DNA from: Pseudomonas fluorescens
GTDB taxonomy: Bacteria; Pseudomonadota; Gammaproteobacteria; Pseudomonadales; Pseudomonadaceae
Length of the DNA: 64,000 nt
Reading direction: 5' to 3'
Assembly (NCBI RefSeq): GCF_900215245.1
Contig: NZ_LT907842.1
Span: forward strand, 4,774,001-4,838,000
The translations under genes were made by a program, and so were the position numbers. Positions 34,850-44,544 of this stretch are shown here, piece after piece (position 1 is the stretch's first letter; each line of letters begins with the position of its first letter). The notes beneath the pieces are model-generated. The model ran no database searches, had not been told where the DNA came from, and was given only the letters and a program-made list of their open reading frames with translations.

Positions 34850-36802
34850 TTATGCCAGCTCCGGTCGATCACGAAACTGCGCGAGCGCCTCCGGGTTTGC
34901 CAACGCGTCAGTGTTCTTCACCGGTTCACCGTGCACCACGTTGCGCACCGCCAGTTCGACGATCTTGCCGCTGATGGTGCGCGGGATATCGGTGACGGCG
35001 AGGATTTTCGCCGGCACATGGCGCGGCGTGGTGTTGGCGCGAATCACCTGGCGAATCTGTTGCTCCAGGGCGTCATCGAGTTCAATGCCCTCATTGAGGC
35101 GCACAAACAGCACCACCCGCACATCGTCCTGCCAGCGTTGGCCGATGGCCAGGCTTTCCAGGACCTGCGGGACCTTTTCCACCTGGCGATAAATCTCCGC
35201 CGTGCCGATGCGCACACCGCCCGGGTTGAGCACCGCGTCGGAGCGCCCATGAATTAGCAGGCTGCCATTGGGGCGTTGTTCGGCGTAGTCGCCCTGGGCC
35301 CATACACCGGGAAACTGGCTGAAATACGCCGCGCGCAGCGTGTGCTGGTGCGGGTCATTCCACAGCCCGATCGGCATGGCCGGAAAATGCCGAGTGCAGA
35401 CCAATTCGCCTTTTTCGCCGATCAGCGGCTGGCCCTGGTCGTTCCACACTTCGATGGCCATCGCCAGGCTCTTGCACTGCATTTCGCCACGCCGCACCGG
35501 CAGCGCCGGGTTGCCGATCACAAAGCAGGAGACGATATCGGTGCCGCCCGACATCGACGACAGGCACAGCTCGCTTTTGATGTCGCGGTACACGTAGTCG
35601 TAGCTCTGCGGCGACAGCGGCGAGCCGGTTGAAATCAGCCCTTTGAGGCTGCTCAAATCATGACTCAGCCGCGGTTGCAGGCCGGCTTTTTCCAGGGTGA
35701 CGAGGTATTTCGGGCTGGTGCCGAATACGCTGATTGTCTCGGCATCGATCAGGTCGATCAGCCGTTCGGGGCCGGGGTGAAAGGGCGAGCCGTCGTACAG
35801 CACGGCGGTCGCGCCGAGGGCCAGCACCGACACCAGCCAGTTCCACATCATCCAGCCGCACGTGGTGTAGTAAAAGAGGCAGTCATCCCGCGACAGGTCG
35901 GCATGCAGGCCGTGTTCCTTGAGGTGCGTGAGCAACACGCCGCCGGTGCCGTGGATGATGCACTTGGGCACGCCGGTGGTGCCGCTGGAATAGAGGATGT
36001 ACAGCGGGTGATTGAACGGCACTGCGACAAATTCAGGTTCGCCGCCGGGTTGGTAAAAGTCGCCCCACAGCGTGACCTTGGCGTGGGTCTGATAATCCGC
36101 GGCTGTCGCCTGTGGCCGGGCATACGGCACGATGATCAGCTGTTGCAGGGACGGCAGGCGCGCGAGGATTTCATGCAGCTTGGCGCTTTGGTCGATGGCC
36201 TTGCCGGCATAGCGATAACCCGCGCAGGTGATCAGCACCTTGGGTTCGATCTGGCCGAAACGGTCGATCACGCCTTGGGTGCCGAAGTCCGGCGATGAAC
36301 AGGACCAGATCGCCCCGAGGCTGCTGGTGGCGAGCATGCCGACCAGGGTTTGCCAGGTGTTGGGCATGCACGCGGCCACGCGGTCGCCCACCCCTACACC
36401 CGCTGCGCGCAGGCTGTGTTGCAGGCCGGCGACGTGGCTAGCCAGTTCGGCGTAGGTCAGCTGTTCGCGCTGGCCGTCCTCGCTGATGGCGACCACGGCC
36501 GGGTGATCATCACGGCGGCGCAGCAGGTGTTCGGCAAAGTTCAGCGTGGCGTCGGGAAACCACTGGGCGCTGGGCATTTCACGGTCTTCGATCAGCGTCA
36601 CCGAGGGCGGGCTGCGAAATTGCACGTCAAAGAACCCGACGATGGCCTGCCAGAAGTCGGCGCGCTGGTCGATGCTCCACTGGTGCAGGGCCGGGTAGTC
36701 GGGCAGTTGCACGCTGTAGCGGTCGTTGACGAAGCGGCGGAACTGGTCCATCCGCGTGTTGGCGATGCGTTCCGGGGAAGGTTGCCAGAGGATCTCGGAC
36801 AT
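34850..36802 (-). CDS. Acetoacetate-CoA ligase
   Basis: Activates acetoacetate to acetoacetyl-CoA at the cost of ATP, the step after 3-hydroxybutyrate dehydrogenase. The 650-residue product is of normal family length; AMP-binding motifs: YSSGTTGVPKCIIHG, SGGTDIVSCF, GYAEQ-like WAQGDYAEQRPNGSLLIHGRSDAVLNPGGVRIGTAEIYR and the Lys in TISGKIVE near the end. Start at 36802 (MSEILWQPSPE) since an upstream in-frame M has no ribosome site. Separated from bdhA by a REP pair, it is probably in the same transcript. Confidence 0.92.
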   Translation of the reverse strand: MSEILWQPSPERIANTRMDQFRRFVNDRYSVQLPDYPALHQWSIDQRADFWQAIVGFFDVQFRSPPSVTLIEDREMPSAQWFPDATLNFAEHLLRRRDDHPAVVAISEDGQREQLTYAELASHVAGLQHSLRAAGVGVGDRVAACMPNTWQTLVGMLATSSLGAIWSCSSPDFGTQGVIDRFGQIEPKVLITCAGYRYAGKAIDQSAKLHEILARLPSLQQLIIVPYARPQATAADYQTHAKVTLWGDFYQPGGEPEFVAVPFNHPLYILYSSGTTGVPKCIIHGTGGVLLTHLKEHGLHADLSRDDCLFYYTTCGWMMWNWLVSVLALGATAVLYDGSPFHPGPERLIDLIDAETISVFGTSPKYLVTLEKAGLQPRLSHDLSSLKGLISTGSPLSPQSYDYVYRDIKSELCLSSMSGGTDIVSCFVIGNPALPVRRGEMQCKSLAMAIEVWNDQGQPLIGEKGELVCTRHFPAMPIGLWNDPHQHTLRAAYFSQFPGVWAQGDYAEQRPNGSLLIHGRSDAVLNPGGVRIGTAEIYRQVEKVPQVLESLAIGQRWQDDVRVVLFVRLNEGIELDDALEQQIRQVIRANTTPRHVPAKILAVTDIPRTISGKIVELAVRNVVHGEPVKNTDALANPEALAQFRDRPELA

Positions 36803-36851
36803 TGCGCAATCTCTTGTGCTTAGATGAAATCTACCCAACAGCACGGAGCAA

Positions 36852-36943
36852 ATGTGCGAGCGGGCTTGCTCGCGAATGCGGTGGGTCAGTTACAAACTGG
36901 CTGGCTGACACGCCTCCTTCGCGAGCAAGCCCGCTGCCACATT
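36852..36943. repeat. REP pair between bdhA and acetoacetate-CoA ligase genes
   Basis: Inverted GAGCGGGCTTGCTCGCGAA palindromes, with a changed first arm (GTGCGAG). Located between genes of an operon. Confidence 0.88.
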
Positions 36944-36973
36944 TTAAAACGCCTGTGTGTGGAATAGCGGGGT

Positions 36974-37747
36974 TTACTGCGCCAGCCAGCCACCATCGAT
37001 ATTCCACGCCGCGCCGCGCACCTGGGCACCGGCCTCGCTGCACAGAAACAACACCAGCTCACCCAACTGCGGCGGTGTCACAAACTCCAGCGACGGCTGT
37101 TTCTCCGCGAGCAAATCATGCTGCGCCTGCTGCGGATCAACGCCGTTGGCCGCACGGTCATCAATCTGCTTCTGCACCAGCGGCGTCAGCACCCAGCCGG
37201 GGCAGATGGCGTTGCAGGTGACGTTGCTGGTGGCCGTCTCCAGGCCCACCACTTTGGTCAGGCCGATCACGCCATGCTTGGCCGCCACGTACGCGGCCTT
37301 GCCCACCGAACCGACCAGGCCGTGCACCGAGGCGATATTGACGATACGCCCCCAGCCTTTGGCCTTCATGCCCGGCAGGCTCAAGCGCGTGCTGTGGAAT
37401 ACCGACGACAGGTTGATCGCGATGATCGAATCCCAGCGTTCCACCGGGAAATCCTCCACCGCCGACACGTGCTGAATGCCGGCGTTATTGACCAATATAT
37501 CCACGCCACCGAATTCACGCTCGGCATAGGCCAGCATGTCGGCGATCTGCGCCGGGTCGCTGACGTCTGCCGGGTGATGGCCGACTTTACCGCCGAACGC
37601 CTGCACCTGGGCGATCACCGCGCTGGCGTCGCCGAAGCCGTTGAGGATCAGGTTGGCGCCGGCCTTGGCCAGGCTGAGCGCTATGCCCAGGCCGATGCCG
37701 CTGGTGGAGCCGGTGACCAGGGCGGTCTTGCCGTTCAAGTTCGTCAT
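36974..37747 (-). CDS. bdhA: 3-hydroxybutyrate dehydrogenase
   Basis: Oxidises D-3-hydroxybutyrate to acetoacetate with NAD. A 257-residue SDR: TGSTSGIGLGIA for NAD, NNAGIQHVSAVEDFP, catalytic YVAAKHG, and the family closing GAAWNIDGGWLAQ. Start at 37747 (MTNLNGKTALVTG). The permease gene ends 7 bp upstream, so they are one operon, downstream of the sigma-54 promoter at 39205. It corresponds to bdhA (PA2003) of P. aeruginosa by recognition. Confidence 0.93.
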   Translation of the reverse strand: MTNLNGKTALVTGSTSGIGLGIALSLAKAGANLILNGFGDASAVIAQVQAFGGKVGHHPADVSDPAQIADMLAYAEREFGGVDILVNNAGIQHVSAVEDFPVERWDSIIAINLSSVFHSTRLSLPGMKAKGWGRIVNIASVHGLVGSVGKAAYVAAKHGVIGLTKVVGLETATSNVTCNAICPGWVLTPLVQKQIDDRAANGVDPQQAQHDLLAEKQPSLEFVTPPQLGELVLFLCSEAGAQVRGAAWNIDGGWLAQ

Positions 37748-37754
37748 GTCAACC

Positions 37755-39146
37755 TCACACAATGCCGGTGGCGTAGAAAGTACCGATCACCACGAACACC
37801 GCGAGGGTCTTGATAATCGTGATGCCGAAAATATCCTTGTAGGCTTCGCGGTGGGTCAGCCCGGTCACCGCCAGCAGCGTAATCACCGCGCCGTTGTGGG
37901 GCAGGGTGTCCATGCCGCCGCTGGCCATGGCCGCTACCCGGTGCAGCACTTCAAGGGGGATATTGGCCGCATGGGCCGCGGAAATAAAGCTTTCGGACAT
38001 CGCCGCCAGGGCGATGCTCATGCCGCCCGAGGCCGAACCGGTGATACCGGCCAGCAAGGTCACGGTGATCGCTTCGTTGACCAGCGGATTGGGGATGCCC
38101 TTGAGCCAGTCCGCCAGCACCAGAAAGCCCGGCAGTGAGGCGATGACCGCACCAAAGCCGTATTCCGATGCGGTGTTCATCGCCGCCAGCAGCGCACCGC
38201 TGACCGCGCTTTTACTGCCTTCGGCGAGCTTGTCGCGAATCGCCGACCAGCCGAACACCAGCACCATGACAATGCCCACCAGCAACGCCGCCTGCACCGC
38301 CCAGATTGCCGTGAGCTTGGCGACTTCGGTGGTCACCGGCGCGCTCATGCCCGGCAGGCTCAGGCTATGGGTCTTGCCATACCACTGCGGAATCCAGTGG
38401 GTGAACAGCAGGTTCATCACGCCCACCAGAATCAGCGGCGACAGCGCGATCCATGGGTTGGGCAAGGTGAGGTTCTCGGCGGTTTCCGGCTCGTTACGCA
38501 GCTCGGTGCCATAGCCTTCGCCGGCACGCTGGGCCTTGTTGCGCTGGCGCGCCAGGTAGAGCATGCCGGTGCAGAACACGAAGATCGTGCCGATCAAGCC
38601 CAGCCACGGCGCAGCCCACGCGGTGGTATTGAAGAAGGTGCTGGGGATGATGTTCTGGATCTGCGGCGTGCCGGGCAGGGCGTCCATGGTGAACGAGAAC
38701 GCGCCAAGGGCGATGGTTGCCGGGATCAGGCGCTTGGGGATATTGCTCTGGCGGAACATCTCCGCTGCGAACGGGTAGACCGCAAACACCACCACAAACA
38801 ACGACACGCCGCCGTAGGTGAGCAGGGCGCAGACCAGCACGATCACCAGCATCGCCTGGCGTGTGCCAAGCAAACGGATCGCGGCGGCAACAATCGAGCG
38901 CGAAAAGCCCGACAGCTCGATCAGCTTGCCGAACACCGCGCCAAGCAGGAACACCGGGAAATACAATTTGATAAAGCCGACCATTTTCTCCATGAACACC
39001 CCGGTAAAGGCAGGGGCGACGGCGGACGGGTCGGTGAGGAGCACAGCGCCGAGGGCGGCGATGGGGGCAAACAGGATAACGCTGTAGCCACGGTAGGCTG
39101 CCAGCATCAACAGCGCGAGGGCTGCCAGGGCAATGATCACACTCAT
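37755..39146 (-). CDS. GntP-family permease, probable 3-hydroxybutyrate importer
   Basis: A 463-residue inner-membrane protein with about 12 membrane segments, of the GntP/CitM group. Motifs: GGVSLFVVVFAVYPFAAEMF and the PGTPQIQNIIPSTFF region. As first gene of the unit with bdhA it probably brings in 3-hydroxybutyrate, as PA2004 of P. aeruginosa does. The leader has an AACAATAACAA Crc/Hfq motif close to its GGAG ribosome site. Confidence 0.88.
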   Translation of the reverse strand: MSVIIALAALALLMLAAYRGYSVILFAPIAALGAVLLTDPSAVAPAFTGVFMEKMVGFIKLYFPVFLLGAVFGKLIELSGFSRSIVAAAIRLLGTRQAMLVIVLVCALLTYGGVSLFVVVFAVYPFAAEMFRQSNIPKRLIPATIALGAFSFTMDALPGTPQIQNIIPSTFFNTTAWAAPWLGLIGTIFVFCTGMLYLARQRNKAQRAGEGYGTELRNEPETAENLTLPNPWIALSPLILVGVMNLLFTHWIPQWYGKTHSLSLPGMSAPVTTEVAKLTAIWAVQAALLVGIVMVLVFGWSAIRDKLAEGSKSAVSGALLAAMNTASEYGFGAVIASLPGFLVLADWLKGIPNPLVNEAITVTLLAGITGSASGGMSIALAAMSESFISAAHAANIPLEVLHRVAAMASGGMDTLPHNGAVITLLAVTGLTHREAYKDIFGITIIKTLAVFVVIGTFYATGIV

Positions 39147-39164
39147 GGTGTGTCTCCAAATCGG

Positions 39165-39176
39165 ATTGTTATTGTT
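39165..39176 (-). promoter_or_regulatory. Crc/Hfq catabolite motif in the permease leader
   Basis: AACAATAACAAT on the minus strand, just before the GGAG ribosome site of the 3-hydroxybutyrate permease gene. Confidence 0.55.
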
Positions 39177-39204
39177 GTGGGGTGGTGCTTTGGAGAGGGG
39201 CTAT

Positions 39205-39221
39205 AGCGAGATGTGTGCCAA
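39205..39221 (-). promoter_or_regulatory. Sigma-54 promoter of the 3-hydroxybutyrate operon
   Basis: Minus strand TTGGCACACATCTCGCT, with GG and GC separated by exactly 10 nt as required for RpoN. It lies 59 bp before the permease ATG. An enhancer-binding protein (HbcR) is encoded just upstream, fitting its use. Confidence 0.8.
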
Positions 39222-39280
39222 AACATTAACGTGTTGAAATATAAGAATATTATTTGATTTTAGATCGGCGGGTCAGAATT

Positions 39281-39300
39281 TTGTCTCTATCTAGAGACAA
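39281..39300. promoter_or_regulatory. Candidate HbcR enhancer (upstream activator) site
   Basis: TTGTCTCTATCTAGAGACAA is a perfect 9-bp inverted repeat with a 2-nt spacer, 60 bp upstream of the sigma-54 promoter. A weaker similar arrangement, TTGTTTCTC with GAGAC, is at 39425-39444, next to the hbcR stop codon and beyond a REP pair. Confidence 0.65.
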
Positions 39301-39311
39301 GTGAAGGCCCA

Positions 39312-39401
39312 ATGTGGGAGCGGGCTTGCTCGCGAAAGCGGTGTGTCAGTGCTAGATGAGCTGGCTGAAATACCGCATTCGCGAGCAAGCCCGCTCCAAC
39401 T
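39312..39401. repeat. REP pair within the hbc upstream region
   Basis: Inverted GGAGCGGGCTTGCTCGCGAA palindromes between the 39281 palindrome and the hbcR gene. Confidence 0.88.
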
Positions 39402-39443
39402 TTAGATTGTCTTCATAAATAGAATTGTTTCTCTGTTTTGAGA

Positions 39444-40841
39444 CTAGGCGATGCCAAGGGCAACCATTTTCTTGTACAGCGTCGATCTGCCCAGCCCCAA
39501 CCGCTTGGCCGCGTCCACCACATTGCCGTCACAGGCCTTCAACGCCGCTGCAATCAGCTGCCGATCAAAGCGCTCCCGCGCCGCCGCAAACGTCTCACCC
39601 TCGAGGGTTTCCACCGGGCCACGCGTCACCGGGCTAAACGTCCCAATCGCCGCGCGAATCTCCCTGGCATCCAGCATCAGGTCATCACTCAACAACGCCG
39701 CGCGTTCCAACACATTGCGCAACTCACGGATGTTCCCCGGCCACGCGTGCTGTGCCAACAGCGCGAGGGCCTCGCGGTCCAGTTCATGCTGGCTGCGCAG
39801 CTCTTCCAGAATCGCCTCGCTCAATGCTGGAATATCATCCAGTCGCTCCCGCAAGGGCGGCACCTGGATGGGCAGCACATTCAGCCGGTAATACAAATCT
39901 GCACGAAACTCACCGCGCTTGATCGCCGCTTCGAGGTCCATGGACGTCGCGGCAATCACCCGCACATCGCTGTGCAGCATGTCGTTGGAGCCGACCGCTT
40001 CGTATTCCTTCTCCTGCAACACCCGCAGCAGTTTGCTTTGCAGCGCCAGCGGCATATCACCGATTTCATCCAGAAACAGCGTGCCGCCGTGGGCGATCTG
40101 CAACTTACCGGGACGGCCTTTGCGGTCGGCCCCGGTAAACGCGCCCGGCGCGGTGCCGAAAAACTCGGCTTCGAGCAGGTCGTGGGGAATCGCGGCACTG
40201 TTGATACTGACGAAGGCTTTGTGCGCACGCGGCGAGGCGCCATGGATCGCCTGGGCCAGCAGCTCCTTGCCAGTTCCGGTTTCGCCCAGCAGCAACACCG
40301 GTGACTCGGCACTCGCACTGCGCCGCGCTCGGCGTTTGACTTCCAGGCTGGCCGCACTGGTGCCGATAAAGTGCGCGAAGTTGTATTTGCTCTGCCGCGA
40401 ACGCAGCAACGACCGCGTGGAGGCCAGCTCCTGCTGCATGCTCAGGTAACGCTCGATCAGTGGCGACAGGTTGCGCAGCTCATCAAACAGCGCAAACCCA
40501 ATCGCACCAATCACCGCGCCGGCATCGTCGTGAATCGGCAGGCGCATCACCACCAGTGGGCCCTTGGGCGTGTCCTGGATATCCAGCAAAATCGGCTGAT
40601 CGTTGCGCACGACCTGGCGCAACAAACTGTTGGCGATCACCTGCTCACACGGCTGGCCAATGGCATCGTCGGCGCTTTTGAGGCCGAAGCGCTTGGCATA
40701 GCGCTCGTTCATCCAGACGATATTCGCGTCACGGTCGACAATCACTGTGCCTTCGCTGGACTGCTCGATGATCTCGAACAGCGACTGGATGGCCAGGCCG
40801 CGCACCCGTTGGTAATCCTTGAGGCTTTCGTTGCTATTCAT
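39444..40841 (-). CDS. hbcR: Sigma-54-dependent activator HbcR
   Basis: A 465-residue enhancer-binding protein: N-terminal PAS domain (about 15-125, EGTVIVDRDANIVWMNERYAKRFGL), AAA+ domain with Walker A GETGTGKE, the sigma-54 contact loop GAFTGAD, Walker B TLFLDEIGDM, and a C-terminal Fis-type helix-turn-helix (VVDAAKRLGLGRSTLYKKM). HbcR (PA2005) activates 3-hydroxybutyrate genes in P. aeruginosa with RpoN. Here the divergence is lost: it lies upstream of the permease-bdhA operon on the same strand. Start at 40841 (MNSNESLKDYQ). The gap to the upstream yejF-like gene is only 40 bp, so it may be partly cotranscribed with that operon. Confidence 0.88.
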   Translation of the reverse strand: MNSNESLKDYQRVRGLAIQSLFEIIEQSSEGTVIVDRDANIVWMNERYAKRFGLKSADDAIGQPCEQVIANSLLRQVVRNDQPILLDIQDTPKGPLVVMRLPIHDDAGAVIGAIGFALFDELRNLSPLIERYLSMQQELASTRSLLRSRQSKYNFAHFIGTSAASLEVKRRARRSASAESPVLLLGETGTGKELLAQAIHGASPRAHKAFVSINSAAIPHDLLEAEFFGTAPGAFTGADRKGRPGKLQIAHGGTLFLDEIGDMPLALQSKLLRVLQEKEYEAVGSNDMLHSDVRVIAATSMDLEAAIKRGEFRADLYYRLNVLPIQVPPLRERLDDIPALSEAILEELRSQHELDREALALLAQHAWPGNIRELRNVLERAALLSDDLMLDAREIRAAIGTFSPVTRGPVETLEGETFAAARERFDRQLIAAALKACDGNVVDAAKRLGLGRSTLYKKMVALGIA

Positions 40842-40881
40842 GCACCCGCCGCCAACATAAAATATGAAGAGGGTCGCGCTC

Positions 40882-42453
<1,572 letters not shown>

Positions 42454-42463
42454 CTGCAGTCAC

Positions 42464-43486
42464 TCATGAACGTGGGTCGAAGGCATCACGTAATGCCTCG
42501 CCAATAAAGACCAGCAGCGACAGGATCAGCGCCAGGGTGAAAAATGCCGTCAGGCCCAGCCACGGCGCTTGCAGGTTTTGCTTGCCCTGGGCAATCAGCT
42601 CGCCCAGCGACGCGCTGCCCGCCGGCATGCCGAAACCGAGGAAATCCAGGGCGCTCAACGTGGAGATCGCTCCGGTCAAAATAAACGGCAGGTAACTCAG
42701 GGTGGCGGTCATGGCATTCGGCAGGATATGCCGGCGAATGATCTTGCCGTCACCCAGGCCCAATGCGCGGGCGGCCTTGACGTACTCCAGGTTGCGCCCG
42801 CGCAGGAACTCGGCGCGCACCACGTCCACCAGGGCCAGCCAGGAAAACAGCGCCATGATCCCCAGCAACCACCAGAAGTTCGGCTCGACAAAGCCCGACA
42901 GAATGATCAGCAGGTACAGCACCGGCAATCCGGACCAGACTTCCAATAGGCGCTGGCCCAGCAGATCCACCCAGCCGCCGTAGTAACCCTGCAAGGCCCC
43001 GGCGGCAATGCCGATGGCGGCGCTGATGGCCGTCAACGCCAGTGCAAACAGGATCGACACCCGTGCTCCAAAGATCACCCGCGCCAGCACATCGCGCGAC
43101 TGATCGTCAGTGCCCAGCCAGTTCACCGCCGAGGGCGGGCTGGGGGCAGGGCGGGTCAGTTCGTAGTTGGGGGTGTCGTCGCTGAACGGGATCGGCGGGA
43201 ACAGCATCCAGCCGCCGTCCTGCTTGATCAGCTTTTGCACGTAGTCACTGCGGTAGTCGGCCTGGAACGGCAGCTGCCCGCCGAACTGCTGCTCGGTGTA
43301 GCGCTTGAACACCGGGAAATACAGCTCGTTCTTGAAACTGAGCAGCAGCGGTTTGTCATTGGCGATCAATTCGCCGCCCAGGGTCAGGATAAACAGGCCG
43401 ATAAACAGCCACAGCGACCACCAACCGCGACGGTTTTTCTTGAATCGCTCGAAACGCCGACGCGCCACCGGGGATAGATTAAGCAT
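42464..43486 (-). CDS. yejE: Peptide ABC transporter permease (YejE-like)
   Basis: A 340-residue DppC/YejE permease: N-terminal helix preceded by RRRFERFKKNRRGWWSLWLF, an inserted periplasmic loop (FKRYTEQQFGG...), LGTDDQSRDVLARVIFGAR, and EAA loop EYVKAARALGLGDGKIIRRHILPNAM. The start at 43486 overlaps the stop of yejB by one base (TGATG), showing coupling. Confidence 0.93.
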   Translation of the reverse strand: MLNLSPVARRRFERFKKNRRGWWSLWLFIGLFILTLGGELIANDKPLLLSFKNELYFPVFKRYTEQQFGGQLPFQADYRSDYVQKLIKQDGGWMLFPPIPFSDDTPNYELTRPAPSPPSAVNWLGTDDQSRDVLARVIFGARVSILFALALTAISAAIGIAAGALQGYYGGWVDLLGQRLLEVWSGLPVLYLLIILSGFVEPNFWWLLGIMALFSWLALVDVVRAEFLRGRNLEYVKAARALGLGDGKIIRRHILPNAMTATLSYLPFILTGAISTLSALDFLGFGMPAGSASLGELIAQGKQNLQAPWLGLTAFFTLALILSLLVFIGEALRDAFDPRS

Positions 43487-44544
43487 CAGGCGTTCCTCGC
43501 CGCGAAGTCGATACGCGGGTCCACCAGGGTGTAGCAAAGGTCCCCGATGAGTTTTATCAGCAGGCCGAACAACGTGAAGATAAACAGCGAGCCGAACACC
43601 ACCGGGTAGTCACGCGACACGGCGGCTTCGTAGCTCATGCGGCCCAGGCCATCGAGGGAGAAGATCACTTCGATGAGCAGGGAACCGGCGAAAAACACGC
43701 TGATAAACGCCTGGGGAATCCCCGAGATCACCAGCAGCATCGCGTTGCGGAACACATGGCCATAGAGCACACGTCGTTCGCTCAAGCCTTTGGCGCGGGC
43801 CGTGACCACATACTGGCGGGTGATTTCATTCAAGAATGAGTTTTTGGTGAGGATTGTCAGGGTGGCAAACCCGCCGATCACCAGCGCGGTGACGGGCAAC
43901 ACCAGGTGCCAGAAGTAGTCGGCGATCTTGCCGACGGTGCTCAGTTCGTCGAAGTTCTCCGACACCAGCCCGCGCACCGGGAACCAGTTCAGCGACGTGC
44001 CACCGGCGAACAGCACAATCAGGAACATCGCAAACAGGAACGCCGGCATCGCGTAGCCGATGACGATGGCGGTGCTGCTCCACACGTCAAAGCTGCTGCC
44101 ATGGCGCACGGCTTTGCGAATGCCCAGGGGGATCGACACCAGGTAGGTAATCAAGGTGGCCCATAAACCCAGGGAAATGGTCACCGGCATCTTTTCCAGG
44201 ATCAGGTCGATCACAGTCTTGCCGCGGAAGAAGCTGTTGCCGAAGTCCAGCCGGGCGTAGTTCTTGAGCATCAACCACAGGCGTTCCGGGGCGGGCTTGT
44301 CGAAGCCGTATTGTTTTTCGATGTCCTTGATCAGCTTGGGGTCGAGGCCACGGCTGGCCCGCGAGCCGCTGATGCTTTCGCCGGAAGAGCCGCCGATGCC
44401 GCCCCCGCCGATCCCTTGCAAGTGCGCAATAGCCTGTTCGACCGGCCCGCCGGGCGCGGCCTGGACGATCACGAAATTCACCAGCAGGATGATCACCAGC
44501 GTCGGGATGATCAGCAGCAGGCGCCGCACGATATAGGCAAACAT
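43486..44544 (-). CDS. yejB: Peptide ABC transporter permease (YejB-like)
   Basis: A 352-residue DppB/YejB permease: [23 protein letters not shown] start, QAAPGGPVE, a short Gly/Ser-rich insertion around [13 protein letters not shown], and the EAA loop [29 protein letters not shown]. Start and stop overlap neighbours by one base each in TGATG joints. Confidence 0.93.
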   Translation of the reverse strand: MFAYIVRRLLLIIPTLVIILLVNFVIVQAAPGGPVEQAIAHLQGIGGGGIGGSSGESISGSRASRGLDPKLIKDIEKQYGFDKPAPERLWLMLKNYARLDFGNSFFRGKTVIDLILEKMPVTISLGLWATLITYLVSIPLGIRKAVRHGSSFDVWSSTAIVIGYAMPAFLFAMFLIVLFAGGTSLNWFPVRGLVSENFDELSTVGKIADYFWHLVLPVTALVIGGFATLTILTKNSFLNEITRQYVVTARAKGLSERRVLYGHVFRNAMLLVISGIPQAFISVFFAGSLLIEVIFSLDGLGRMSYEAAVSRDYPVVFGSLFIFTLFGLLIKLIGDLCYTLVDPRIDFAARNA

